A DNA stretch of 64,000 bases from Ustulina deusta. Its lineage: Eukaryota > Ascomycota > Sordariomycetes > Xylariales > Xylariaceae. The notes below the pieces were generated by a model, which searched no databases, was not told the origin of the DNA, and saw only the letters and a program-made list of their open reading frames with translations. Numbering within the stretch: the first letter of the stretch is position 1; the number at the start of each line of letters is the position of its first letter. Of this stretch, positions 33,650 to 45,562 are shown piece after piece. The translations under genes were made by a program, and so were the position numbers. The stretch covers positions 395,304 to 459,303 of the forward strand of contig JAJNNX010000048.1 of assembly GCA_023159155.1 (NCBI GenBank), given 5' to 3'.

Positions 33650-34335
33650 ATGCGCGCATCTACCTCCGCTTTTTTGTCCCTCGCGGCTTTCGCCGCCGCT
33701 AACCCATCATACGGTCCGCCGGACGAGGACATCACCCTCAAGGTAGGGGCCGGTTCGAGTCTGGAGGGGTACCAACTAGTTGGATTTGTCGACAACACCG
33801 CAGCTTTCCCAGCATTTGTGACTGCGGCCGAGGCGGCTGAGTCTCCGTCCACTTGGCATTTGTTTTACCAAAACTTTGGGCATTTCGGCTATTATTCTTT
33901 GAACATTGGTATGTAGTCCCGGGTGTTATCATCAGCGCCAGATGGCCATCAGCACAATCGCCTACGGCTCTCAGATTGACGTTTGATCCTTCGTGTAGAT
34001 GTGGACGGCGCCACGTACGGACTCAGCCTACCAGATCCGGATTTCGTGGGCCCTGTCACATTCATCGACTCTAAAGCATACGGCACCAATATCTGGGGCC
34101 CCGAGAATGACTCTCCGGTTTTCCCCTGGTCTGGTTAGTAACTTGACCCTGTCTAGAATTGCTTGTTAGTCACGTTAAGCGCATTTTCGTTAATCATTCA
34201 ACAGGCGATTACCGGGACTTTACTTTCGCTTGCTCCAACGACGATGGACATATTCAGCTTGGTATTTATACCTTGGGCAAGGAGCCCAATAATTGCGAAC
34301 AGGTCCAGTTGGAGTATTACAAGGCGGTCGACTAG
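33650..34335 (+). CDS. Small secreted protein, three exons
   Basis: Exons join(33650..33908, 33999..34133, 34205..34335) give 174 residues in frame, with GTATGT/GTGTAG and GTTAGT/CAACAG introns. A signal peptide (MRASTSAFLSLAAFAAANP) leads into a mature region of about 155 residues. That region is rich in aromatic and acidic residues and has only two cysteines (FACSNDDGH, EPNNCEQVQ), which may pair. No catalytic motif is visible. Proteins of this size and build are common in fungal secretomes, where some are host-interaction or cell-wall proteins, but nothing here assigns a role. Another secreted-protein gene lies 1.7 kb downstream on the same strand. Confidence 0.78.
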
Positions 34336-36028
34336 ATGGGTCATGTAATTCAAGACTGGACAGGGGGGTTTCAACTCGAGATCTTGGCTACATTGATTAG
34401 ATTGTATATACTGCTTTAGTGGACATGTGTAGTCCCGCGTTTATATAACCATTATTCCCCAAACTGTGGTTAAGGAACTGTTTCGTTGTCCTGCCGTTAT
34501 TTAATGGCGTTCAGACTTCCCCAGGGCTATTTGGAAATGGGTACCTGGAATTATAGGATTGACGCCATCACTGTGCAATAAGCGGCGAGCAGCTTGGATT
34601 CACATACTTCCCGAACTTCAAGCACTTGGGCAATGCAAAGGCTAAAATTGAGGGAGAGTTCGGAATTGGAAAGTGCATAGTTCTAGATTTCGGTCCCTAC
34701 CGTACAACTGAGCCAACTAGATTGCTAAATAGCTGAACTTAGCTACTACATCATTATTCCCCACTAGTCACACTACATTTGGTGCGTTTTTTTATGACGT
34801 TTGATCTTGATCATATATTTCTAACCTTAATGTTAACTTTTCTGCCTCATCACTTCCTAACATTAGCATGATGTAGTAGAATTAGCAAAACCCTTGTTCT
34901 CACAAGAGCCGCAACTGACAATGAGCTACATTTCCATCATCACGAGGAGTTGGATGGCTGTTCGCAGTAGGACGACCTTCGTGTCTAGTTTTTATCGCGC
35001 TGATATAAGCACTTAAATTCTTGTCCTCCACATACTCTGCGTAGTAGAGTCAGCAATACAATTGGTTCGAAATCTTCAACCCCCTTCGTAAATATCGCAA
35101 CTCACTAGACTCTCCCTCTCCTACATACTCTATCATGTCTACTGTGCTACTGTTCTTGGAACAGCACCGCCGTGCTTCAGCCAGGCAATCTTCAAGGATA
35201 GTCATAGATGGGATAAAGGTGATTACCTATCGGAAGCTCGATACTAGCCCTCGAGAAAATGGATTTTCAAGTGTGGGAAATGCGAGATGTTCCTCGCGTA
35301 GCTGAAAGTGGAGTACGGGGTTTGGGCTGAACTCAGAGAGATGGCTTGTTTGCATTCAGATAAACAAGTCTGCGTAATACCAAGCTACGGAACAGCTCCC
35401 TTCAAACTGCTAGCCAAATACCTAGACGGGTTGATATCCCGGAACCATGATACAACTGGTCTCTTGTTATGAAATATATGATATCACTGCTCTAGAGCAA
35501 AGTAACTTCTATAAAGGATTGATGGATATGACAAGGCCAAGAACTGCTTATTTCCAAGTTAACAATTCGTGGTGGTTTTTGGTCGCTCTGGTCTGAATAC
35601 ACCGTAAATCAATGATATTACACTAAAGAAAAGTCCAACGAATTACTGCTTCTGGTACCTACTGTAGTCGGCTTACTGTTCACTCAGTCAGCAAATATTG
35701 AATCCTTCACCACCACCACTGCAACCTGCAACCGCATGGCATGACTAAGAAGAATCCAACTCGTTTATAAATATGAAGAAGCATATAATAACAGATCAAT
35801 TAGGCAGGTTAACTGCGAGAACCGTATGTTGTTCACGCAGCTTGATAGAAATGTTGCCACAATATCAGGCAACCTTTAGGATATTATGGAAGCCTTGGCA
35901 CAGCAACATACATGAAATAAATATATATATAGGTGATGAGGCGTCGGGCCTTTTCCCTCAAAACGAACAATACTGTCAAGTTTCAAACACTAGCGTTTTA
36001 CCAAACGCTCGTTCAAGACTAGACCACC
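34336..36028. other. AT-rich intergenic stretch, no gene seen
   Basis: It separates the two small secreted-protein genes. A 50-60 codon frame at about 35134 lacks any feature. No repeats or RNA genes recognised. Confidence 0.5.
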
Positions 36029-36574
36029 ATGCATGCTATTAACTCCGCGATTGCCCTCTTCACCATCGGTGCGTCTGCCGCTATTCTCCCTCCCGTGACA
36101 AAGCTCGAGGCTCGTGAGGAGAGTTCGAGTACCTGGTATTTAATCGGCTTCGAACCAAGCTGCGGTTCTTTCGGCTGCAATGCAAACTACGCCATCTTCG
36201 GTGGCCCAGATGCAGTTCCAGGCGCTCCCGCTTTTGGTCTCCGAGTGAGTAGCCTCTTGACAACAAGCAATTATCCGCCTCCAAAGAAGGTCTTCGGCAG
36301 ACTCGACCATGTCAGCCATCAAGCCAAAAACCATTGCCCTGTTTAATATTACCGTGTCTAAAACTTTACTATCTAGTGCAACACTTGGGAGAGCTGCGCC
36401 AGCATATTCCCTGGATCCAATGCCGAGGCTCATATAATCATCAACCAAGGCCCGCTCACGATCACACAAACTTTCACAAATGGGGACAAGACCACTAAAG
36501 CTACAGCGATTGTTAATTGGGATGGATTAAGCTTGGCATCATTCACGATCCCGGTGAATTACACGGTTTCTTAA
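36029..36574 (+). CDS. Small secreted protein, two exons
   Basis: Exons join(36029..36244, 36377..36574) give 137 residues, with a phase-0 intron of 132 nt (GTGAGT donor, CTATCTAG acceptor). The signal peptide is MHAINSAIALFTIGASAA. A KLEAREE stretch may be a propeptide, and a mature region with cysteines in SCGSFGCNANY and RCNTWESC follows. The end (LASFTIPVNYTVS) is strand-like. There is no catalytic motif. The four cysteines near the start of the mature part suggest disulfides in a compact extracellular fold. No function assigned. Confidence 0.78.
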
Positions 36575-38500
36575 GTCTTCATGTTGTGTGTTGAAGTGGT
36601 GTGAGTGATCACGGAGGCTTAGCACATGCATAAGCCACTTGGTTGCTTCACTCATAAGGGATATAAACCCCATAGGCGCTGATTGTCACGAGAAAAAGAG
36701 GGAACACCCACCTCCTTAGCTAGCATTGCGAATGAATTCATATATTTTTATCGCCTTTACTTGATCGTCTGATTCCCCAAGAGGAAAGAGTAATAACTAT
36801 GCTAGGAAGTGTAGGTTCAGCCTATCTCCTAGTATAGAGGCAACGCAATACACCCATAGGATGAGTGATGTCAATTACAGTTGCCCACTTCAGTGTATAC
36901 ATTTACTGTTCAGGAAGCTGCTACCAGAGAGACAGTTACGATGAAGACAGAATGCCGACATGTCTTTCGCAATCTGCCAACAGAGACCCTTACGCCTGTT
37001 CCAACCTTTTCACTCCCCGGGCTTGAACTTATTCGCAGTTGTTATATTTGCAAGCTTAAAATTTATACAAATGGGCACATTAAACATCTAAGAAGCAGTT
37101 TTAATGCTCGACTCCATAGCGAAACGTCCTCCCAATATAATGTTATGATCCTATGGGCAAGAATCGAGTGACGACGCTGAAGAGGGGGGTCAGTTTCACA
37201 TCCTTTCCAATGATACACCTTCCTTGTCCGTCTTGGCGTCCGAATAGAAATGCGTTGATGCTGCTGCCTACGGCGACTAGATATACCAGGCACCAGAAGC
37301 CGCCCTCTCGGCCTCCGGCCCCCCTGGAGGTGGAGGCACTGTCGGCACATCAGCTCCGACCGACGTTGTATCTACCGGCCCCCACGAATATAAATAGTGT
37401 ATTATTCTCCACTTAGGAACATCAAATTTGCATCGAAACGATTGATCGGGATGTCTAGATAGGGTGCCTTACCACCCCCCCCTCCCCCCTCCCCCCCCCG
37501 CCCCGATCATTGCTTGGCCTGCTGCCGGTCAACGGTTAGAGAATTAGGGCGTACGTAGAAGAATATGCGGCATGCGTTGCCGTATTATACTTGGGTAATA
37601 CCGAATTTATGAAGGGCCAGCTGTGCGTGCCTACATCTTGGTCAGTGGTATCACACAGCGAATACTCCCGACCAATGCTGATTGAATACACTAGCATGAT
37701 AGATGATAAAACGTATTTCGAAACCGTATAGGCGTCTTCAACGTATCGACTTAAAGACAGGTTATTCTAACTGTTGATGAAGCCAGTCGCCGAAAAATAG
37801 GGATGCGATAGCTGTCCATAAGGTGATCTTGGCGTTTGGACAGGAGGAGAGGTAGGCATGGAGTATCTGGGAGGAGGTGGCAATGCGCGAACAGCACACA
37901 ATGACTGAGCTATGGGTGTCTGCCTAATATTGTCTGTTGTGTAACCAGGACTCAGCTGGCGCTTGGAGAATAATAGGTCCTCGATTTAAGAATCATCTTC
38001 TACCGTAATACCAAACCTCCTTAACCCTTCGGCAATAAGGCAAAAACGTTAGATCCTCATACAACTAGTTATCGGTCCTCGGACCTTAGCGAAGCCGGCA
38101 ATCATCTCAAACAGGCGAGGGCTGAACAGATAACTATTACAGGCCGTGACGATCTATGCTATATTACCATAGCATATGATCTTCAGGTAGCCCCGCTGCG
38201 CCGCTCTAAAACGTCACGGGCAAAAATCTTGGGTACCTAGGGGATGAAGCGAACTGGTCAGCTAATCGTCACCCTTACTAGGTACCGACCGTGATTGGAG
38301 GTTTGACATTGGCGTCATGCATATTTAGTTTCAGATTGATGTGTCGAAAACGACGGACTTTTCAAATTTGAACCTATATAGTCACTAATTTGAAGGCTTC
38401 ACACATCCTGCTGAGCTTTTCATGACTTAATTCTCCTCATAACTCAGGCGGTACCTATATTATCGACCCAAAAACCTTATCCATAACACTTACGGTATCA
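36575..38500. other. Intergenic stretch with C-tract and a possible cell-surface gene relic
   Basis: Around 36880-37420, plus-strand frames look like broken pieces of a Thr/Ser/Gly-rich surface protein (VYTFTVQEAATRETVTMKTE in one frame, SASGPPGGGGTVGTSAP in another), but frames and stops do not join. A C-rich homopolymer tract lies at about 37474-37504. The remainder to 38500 shows no gene. Confidence 0.35.
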
Positions 38501-40303
38501 ATGGTGTCGACATCGTATTCGCAACTGGGCTTCCCGGCGCGGAGCACTCTACAGGTCCCCAAAAAGATACAAACAATCTTCATATCTCACAAGAGATACA
38601 TCAGACAGGCTTGGAAAGAGGCTCTAGCTGATGTGTCTACTCGATGGCCACTATTCTTTCTCATTCTCTGGTTTAATGTCCTATTCGTCATTTTGATATT
38701 CCTCACACTGTATCTTCACCCACCATCAGGTGCATGCCGTCCTGACGGCACTTTTAGCCCCTTTACCGGTTATAGTTACTGGGATGCTTCCGGCTTCTTC
38801 CAGATCACTCTTGGTTTCGGTAGTTTTACTTTCACGCAAGTGAAGGTTATCGACACAGTCTGGGATATTGTGCGTAAACAAACCTCTGTGTTAAGGTTTA
38901 AAGCTCACCATTTACCGCAGGTTATTGGGCGCGTTGGACAAGGCATTTTAGCCTACTTTTCCTGGCGCATTTTTGCAGACTACGCAACAGTTTCCATGGA
39001 GACGACACCTCTGACATACACGAGTTTTACCATCCTATTTATGGAAGGGGATCCAGCATTCACATCAATTTGTCAGTTGCTGTGGGATTTTGTGCTATAC
39101 CGCAGGCTCAGATCTGGAATATCGACAACTTGGGTAATCGTTTCTATGGTCTTTGTCTTAGCATGGCCAACTCTCATTGCCGCCATGAGTGGGTATTCCC
39201 CAGAAGCAGGGGCATATGTTAAGGATCTTGACGAAAACCTTGTGCCCTATAATGAGTTCCGACCACTTGCCTACATCATACATGATGGTACGAGGATCAA
39301 TCTTACGGCAGATTACGCTGTTCCACTCGGTCCAAGACCGGGCTTCGCGTGGGGTAGGAGCAGCCTTTCCCTAAGTGCCTTCTGTGCTTATCTGGGTTGA
39401 ACTTGATTAGGTCTGACTACGCCCTAGAAAATATATTACTCCCACAAGACGAAGACCGCACAATTCCTTCGGAGCTCTGTGCCGATCTTCTTTCTATAAA
39501 TGCCGAGGATTTGAACTTTTGTTACCTACAGAAGAATGTTTCAGACTGTCAGTGTCGCCCTTTTAGTACCTGTCTGAACTGAGCTAATAATTGTCTAGAT
39601 GTTATGAAATATGGATTCAGAGGCCAGAGTAGAAATCCCTCGAAATGGCTCAATTATACTCTACCGAGCAACTCACTTGATATAGAACCGTTTACCTTGC
39701 CACCAAAACCTTTTTCACCCCTGCATACACAAAACTCTCCCCCCACTTGGGCGTATGGAAACCATACCTATACACTCCAAGACATACAAAAGAATGGAGC
39801 TTGTAAAACACTCGGAGATGTACGCCCATAGCCCGCAAACGTGACATTTAACCTCACTGACGTTGTAATTTTAGTCCTTTCAATGGGGGTTTTCGTACCT
39901 ACAGCTCTTCGCGGTGGTCTTATTACTCACCATCTGGACCAGTGGCACATGTTTGCTCAGCCATCAAACACATTGCTTCCCTCCGCTGGAAGGCCAGCCG
40001 GAACGACCTCGTGGCTTAAGGGCTGTGCTATTATTGGCCGAAGCTATTAAGAGCGAGTTGGAAGCAAGTGGAATAGATCCTCACACTGTAACAAATAAAA
40101 GGCTAAAGCGGCACATCTACAAATGCTTAAAAGGAGGAGCATCATCCTTCGGTTTCCCTCTTCGGCAGAAAATGCCCAGTCGCGGTATTTTGCAATGGGT
40201 AAAAGAAGACCTTGGATGGTTGGCGATTGCCACAGCTTCTGGGGGTTTTTTTTATTCTTCCTCAATACGATTTCCCCTCTGGCATCTTTGGGGGTTTTTT
40301 TAG
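38501..40303 (+). pseudogene. Multi-TM fungal membrane protein, likely frameshifted near its end
   Basis: Exons join(38501..39353, 39428..39547, 39599..39819, 39875..40303) keep frame for 540 residues. It shows a TM (PLFFLILWFNVLFVILIFL, residues 50-68), the family-typical GFGSFTFTQVKVIDTVWDIV, and later TM WGFSYLQLFAVVLLLTIW followed by LPLEGQPERP-like sequence and AVLLLAEAIKSELEASGID. The frame stops at 40303, but a neighbouring frame carries the expected C-terminal TM (LFFLNTISPLASLGVFLAYF) through to 40401. One missing base in a T8 run (40246..40253) would explain this. The family occurs widely in filamentous fungi without known function. It may be a real frameshift, a truncated allele or a sequencing error. 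The donor at 39820 (GTACGC) is weak. Confidence 0.72.
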
Positions 40304-40403
40304 CATATTTTATAGGGACGACAGCTAGGAGTAGGTCTTTACTTGCTACTTTCTTAGTTGGAATTTTATCACTGGTGGGTGTATTCTTTTCTGTTTATTA
40401 GTT

Positions 40404-41974
40404 TGTTACAAAAATCTCAACAGTAAATATTCTGTCTGCTAATGAAATCGCCCCACTATGAAGAAGTCTTCTTAGATGCAAGGGCAGCCTGATTCGGTTC
40501 TTATGATGACTCTGCTTCTTGGCAGAGAAATGTGAGGGCGCTCACTTTTTCTCGGGGGATTGACTATCATCCTGCAACTTCGAGTACGGAGGCTTTTACT
40601 AAAACAAAGATTTTGGGAATAAAGTATCAGCCGATTGGTACACTGAAAAATCATGACTAGTACGCAACTGCAATAACTGTATCCACACCACATACTCATG
40701 CAGCATTGTCATCGACTAGACTTGGTATTCTCAGTTTAGATCACAAAAGATCACGCTAAATATCTTACTAAAACATGCAGCGCATATACAGTGGGAGGGG
40801 AGGAGGTCAACAGTCACAATGACAAGGATCAAACTCCAGATAATGGACTTATGGCCATTGGCGAGTATTAAAGTCAGACTAAGTCCATCCACTCACACAT
40901 CACTCTGACTTGGCTAATTAACTCTCTGATCTTAGATATAGTTCGATAGTAATCGAAGAAAAAGCTCTGCTAATGCTACTAATGGCTATCAGAGTTGGAA
41001 GCAACGGTTCTTAACTACAAAAGAACAAACTACCTTCTAAAATCATGGTTGTCTTTCTATATTGCCTAGTATATGACGATTTGTAATATTTCTACTATAA
41101 CAGAGATATATCATTGCTGAATTCGATCTCAACTATGGGGTTGCCTAGAGCATCTCATCGCATCGCCTCGCGATGACTTTTCTATTCATTCATTCCGGCC
41201 TTCATAGGCTTTAATAAACCCGGGCTTTTCTATTTAAAGCTACTCTTGGAGTTGATGTTTCAATTTTGCGAGTTTCGTCGAGGTTTTGTTAGTCGCCATA
41301 GATATTTTTCTAGGCTCCTATTGAAAACTGAAAATCTCGAATTGGCCTATACCTCGTTACAGATTTTCACTCTGGATTGGCACGGATTGTGGGTGATCAT
41401 GTATGATCTCTGTTCTCTCGATGCTTAGGTGCACTTCCAACAGGGCCCCATACGGAGCGCTCAATCATTTATTCCATTTTGCTGGTCTCCCTCTCCACTT
41501 GTCCGAACATGAAGCTCTCAAAAGTGGTATCGGCGCCGTCAACTTTGATTGTCCCAGTTATGGGCGCTGCTAATCGACCGCCATCGTGAAGTAACCGGTC
41601 CTTGGAATGCGATGTTTGCGTGTCAGTGTCTGTCAGGAATATTTGCTGCCAATAGGGAAATGACTTACACCACCGGCATATATTCGCTAATTTTAGCGCG
41701 CGATCGGTATGCTGGGGGGGTGTTTGAAATTGGAGATGTCATAGTGGGTGGTATAGGCATGTCATTATAATAGTCTTATTTTAGGAGAAACTAATGCAAT
41801 AGCGGCTTGATGTTGCTCATATAAAGCATAGCGGTGTGAGCTTAGCTGTCGGCTCGTGTCTTAGAAGCTTCCGCATCATGATGATATATGTGGTTTTGTC
41901 AATTTGAAGATTAAGGTATGCAACGCGCCGGGTCTTATTTTGCAAAATTTATCTTGGAACCAGCTCCCCAGCAC
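40404..41974. other. AT-rich intergenic stretch, no supported gene
   Basis: Frames of 60-73 codons at 41246 and 41549 have no domain or start context. No repeats recognised. Confidence 0.5.
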
Positions 41975-42688
41975 TTATCGCGCAGAAATACGATTAAGGA
42001 ACTGATCTACTACATACTCAGTATCGTAGCGGCGAAGAAATATGTCTGGAAGAGCATGATAATAGCCAACCTGCCAATGCGGGTTACGGAGCGGCTTTAC
42101 TAGCTCGTGATACTCAGGATAGAATCCAGCGAGCTCCCAATCAATAATTGCCGCAATCCGGCCGTTTCGAACAATTATATTGCTAGGGTGTAGGTCGCCA
42201 TGGGTGAAAACAATTTCGTGGTCGGTTCGCAGCTGGCTGCGAACTATACTTTTGAGAATTTCTGGGCATGGGGCTCCTTCAAGCAGAAAATCGTTCCACT
42301 CTGCTTCACTCTCAAATGGGCCACCCTCGTCCGAGAAGCGACGCTCGTCGATAGCCGGTGTTCTTCCAACCCCTCCGACATACGATCCTTTTATTGCTCG
42401 CAGCTGGTCGAGGTAGCTGCGTAGTTGGTTGGTAATTTCAACCCGGTCTACATCAGATAGGCTGTTCCATGCTTTGTCTAGGCCTATGCCTTCGATATAG
42501 TCCATAGTAATTGTTTTTGAGGTCGTAGCATATACCCGCGGCACAGGTATAGTTGTGTGCTTACGCACGAATCGCATTGCTTCGGCCTCGGACTTTTTAA
42601 GGCCATAAAGAGCAACAATCTTAGTTACTTTGTCTCCGTTTCGAACAACCCTACGGTTTCCTCGCTCATGAATTATAGTCCCTTCCAT
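41975..42688 (-). CDS. APH-type phosphotransferase / protein-kinase-like enzyme
   Basis: From the Met at 42688 (MEGTIIHERGNRRVVR) the frame encodes 237 residues. Kinase elements are in order: a Lys in GDKVTKIVALYGLKKSEAEA, hinge-like TITMDYIEGIGL, catalytic loop FTHGDLHPSNIIV with Asp and Asn, and the metal site AIIDWELAGFYPEYHE. This pattern is the large fungal APH-like family, whose substrates are mostly unknown; antibiotic resistance should not be inferred. Upstream, another frame (42851 down to about 42700) reads as an acidic protein segment ending EGHEGLYNSCYRVS. Joining it would need an intron of only about 22 nt, so the 5' part may be frameshifted. The short form may or may not be the full product. 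Confidence 0.75.
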   Translation of the reverse strand: MEGTIIHERGNRRVVRNGDKVTKIVALYGLKKSEAEAMRFVRKHTTIPVPRVYATTSKTITMDYIEGIGLDKAWNSLSDVDRVEITNQLRSYLDQLRAIKGSYVGGVGRTPAIDERRFSDEGGPFESEAEWNDFLLEGAPCPEILKSIVRSQLRTDHEIVFTHGDLHPSNIIVRNGRIAAIIDWELAGFYPEYHELVKPLRNPHWQVGYYHALPDIFLRRYDTEYVVDQFLNRISAR

Positions 42689-42851
42689 ATTGTTAGACTT
42701 AAGACACCCTGTAACAGGAGTTGTACAGACCTTCATGACCCTCGAAATCCGCATATCGAGCCGGCTGGTCGTCTTCATCCTCCTCTTGAAGACCTGTATC
42801 ACGTGGGTTTGGACTTGACTCTCCAACTTTTAAAGGACTGGAGTTTTCCAT

Positions 42852-43567
42852 AATGAGGGTATTAAATCCTAGTCCTCGCAGAAGCAGTTGTAGTAAAGAT
42901 AGGGAACAACTTTCGCGGGGGGGGTTCCCTGGGTTTCTCTGTGCTGAAATTCCCGTGTCGATGTCGAGTATGCCGATTTCTGATTCCTCCATTCGCCACA
43001 CGTGACCCACCATCCCCTCCAATCAGAGGCTTTCTTCTAGGGCCCACTTTGTCACTCGACCCAAAGCTTCAGGTATCAGTTGCTTGATCTCGAAGTTCAC
43101 TCTTCTTGATAAATACTTCATTCCCCGGTCCCTCGATCCTCCTTCCCCTCTTCTCCCTTTCCTTTCATTTCCTTTCGGTTCGGAGCGTCCGTATTCCCGC
43201 CAATAGCAAAAATGCCGCACGCCAGCTCAGACCTGTAGCGCCGCCGCGTGTGCGCGCATTTTGTGACCACGGCAGTCTCGTGGATACGAGGTGAAGAAGC
43301 CCCTCCTAAAGATCTCCAGCTGTCTACCGTGCCTTTCTCTAAATATTTCGACTCTCCCGGCCCGTGACAAGCAACCGGACATCTCGAAGCGTCTGAGATC
43401 CGCTCAACAGCTAGTGCCAAATATTTCTTAATAGCTAAAGAAAAGGACAGGCTCGATTACCATCACAACGAGGTCGCCACTTAGATAGAAGCCGGCATAT
43501 GCGTCAGCTCTTTTGCTGTGGTCAGTTAGGCTATCACCAACAGGCATAAAAGCGTCTCATGGAGCTA
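42852..43567. other. Intergenic stretch, no gene seen
   Basis: It contains a CT-rich part (43130-43190) and overlapping minus-strand frames rich in Arg/Glu/Gly. No domain or repeat recognised. Confidence 0.4.
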
Positions 43568-44057
43568 GGCCAGATGCCCGAGCGCGGTGTGTGCCTTGTC
43601 ACTAAGCCAAGTAGTAGCTATGCTCAGCCAATTAACGCGACTAAGACAAGGATTCGGCCTGACGTTTGTCACGTTCGTGACGGTTGAACGAACCAGGGCC
43701 TGGGCAGATCCCTTCTTCTCCCATCACCACACTGGACTATCTCGCCAGCCCGGGTCCATGACGAAAGAAGGCGGCTGTGCAGCAGGCCAGGCCAAATGCC
43801 CGAACGCGGCGTGTACATTGCCACATAGTCGCGAAGAAGCTCTAGCCAGCCAACAGGCGCAAGTGAATACAAGCGAAATGAGCCTTCTATCCGATAGGCT
43901 AACCGCCTTGACAGAGGCTTGGGTGGCATGGTTGCATACGAGCCAAGGCAAGATACAGCCAGTAGACGAACTCCAAGGCATGAACCGGAAACCGGCACCT
44001 CCTTCCGCTAAATTTGATAGCCCAACTCAAGGCGAAATGCCTCCCACCATATCATAA
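43568..44057 (+). other. Degenerate coding-like stretch with internal duplication
   Basis: An open frame 43587..44057 (156 codons) includes two related modules: CPSAVCALSLSQVVAMLSQ (reading in from 43568) and CPNAACTLPHSREEALASQ (about 43797). The DNA of 43568-43631 resembles 43792-43857. The C-terminal half (LSDRLTALTEAWVAWLH) looks protein-like. It may derive from a transposable element or an orphan gene. No family is recognised. Confidence 0.3.
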
Positions 44058-44059
44058 GC

Positions 44060-44709
44060 TCTCTATTTGGCGTTAGGAATGCCTATCACGCTCATGCGGC
44101 CATACAGATCACATCACAAGGAAGCGGCTTGGTCAGCTATGCGACACCTACATCACAGATTCTGTCCGCATAGACAACCAACCACAGTAGCCTCAGGTGC
44201 GTCACGGGGACCACGCCAGCCTAATTGCGGCCTATCCTCGCTCCTTCGCACAGAAGCGGCCTTGTGAATGCAAAGCCGCAGGGTTGTCGATGCCAAGGTG
44301 CCTGCCTTGCTGGGCTCGCGGTCTACCCATCCTACGCTACCTCCTTCGTGAACACTCAATCCCGAAGCCTTGCTCGGCCATCCCGTTCCATGATCATATA
44401 GTCACTGTTGTGCCCACATCGTAGTACAGCTTCGACGACCAAAGGACACCTCTCGCAAAACTTGTAGCGCTCGAATAACAAAGAATGCACCACAGAGGCA
44501 AATCCGTGGTCGCAGAAGTCCTTGATCCAAGCAGTCTGTGCCGACACATACAGAAGTCCTGCCACCTGATCGAAGGCGCTACTCGTCCAAACCTAACATA
44601 CTTGAGCAGCATGGCGTCAAGACACGGACAGCACCCCAACGGCGCAGGAGGCAACGCAAGACTTACCAGAAGGAGTGGGCAAGCCGAAGGCTCGCGGGGC
44701 AGTTGAAAC
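44060..44709. other. Accessory stretch with short overlapping frames
   Basis: Both strands have frames of 65-107 codons, for example minus-strand ERYKFCERCPLVVEAVLRCG near 44460, which resembles part of a Cys-rich module. None can be extended or assigned. Confidence 0.3.
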
Positions 44710-44985
44710 ATGGCCACTCTACGAAACCCCTTTGCAACAACCCTCGAACACGTAAGACAAGCAGCTCAAGCCCTCGCAACGACTAACAGTAACCAAAGGC
44801 GCAAAGCCTTAAGGGATTTCAAAGTCTAAGCAAGATGGGGCAAGCTATCCAAAAAGGTCGATAATGCAATCAAGAACTTAAGCGCATACGATGAGCCCAA
44901 GTCACATATAAAGGAATCACAATCACAAGACACAGCCCTCGTAAGGCCCGTAGAGCATCACGTAAGCCGTTTTTGCCGACAGTAA
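44710..44985 (+). pseudogene. Short gene interrupted by one TAA
   Basis: From ATG 44710 the frame reads MATLRNPFATTLEHVRQAAQ..., hits TAA at 44827..44829 (codon 40), then continues protein-like (ARWGKLSKKVDNAIKNL, HIKESQSQDTALVRPVEHH) to a second stop at 44983..44985. Without the first stop it would encode 91 residues. The TAA could come from CAA by a single CpA to TpA change. Family unknown; it may be an orphan gene or a fragment of an element. Confidence 0.4.
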
Positions 44986-45562
44986 AGCGTTGAAGTCTTT
45001 GCCAATTTGTTCAGTTAGTTCTTTTGTATTCAGCTTTTTCGTGTGCTAAACAGCTCTCTGTAGTTCATCTTGCTGGTGCCCGGCAATGCAGAGCAATGGC
45101 GCTGTATTAGCTGTTGAACGAGTAGTTCTCTGATTATTTCGTATGTTGCGGTCAGTTGTTCCTTTAAGGGGGTAACCCCTTTTCATCATCTTGTTTAGTT
45201 AAATGTATATGAGCGTACCGAGAATTCTCTTGATGTTAAAGGCGTTGGCTTCTTTCTGTGTGTACGATATTTCCTGCTGAGCTGCGGAGGGAGGGAAGCC
45301 TGTAACCAGGGCACAGGAGCAAACCTACGGAGGACCAGTCACAGGCCAAGAAATACATATGGGCTGGGGCGACAACAGGTCAAGGTGCAGTATACGGGCG
45401 GCTTGGAATAATGATGGTCCTTGTAGAACTCAAAAAGCAAGCTAGAAGCTATGCGCACTGCTAGGATATCATATCTCCTTTAAAACCTCTCGATAGAGAT
45501 GGCTCTAATGTACAACAACCGGCTGCAGCTTAGTTCAGTGGTGAATGTCGGAGTACGAGTAA
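44986..45562. other. Intergenic stretch, no gene seen
   Basis: T-rich on the left. Nothing recognised. Confidence 0.5.

Noticed and set aside
41975..42688. Antibiotic-resistance enzyme
   Set aside because: APH-like folds are widespread in fungi with unknown substrates; nothing specific to aminoglycosides is visible.
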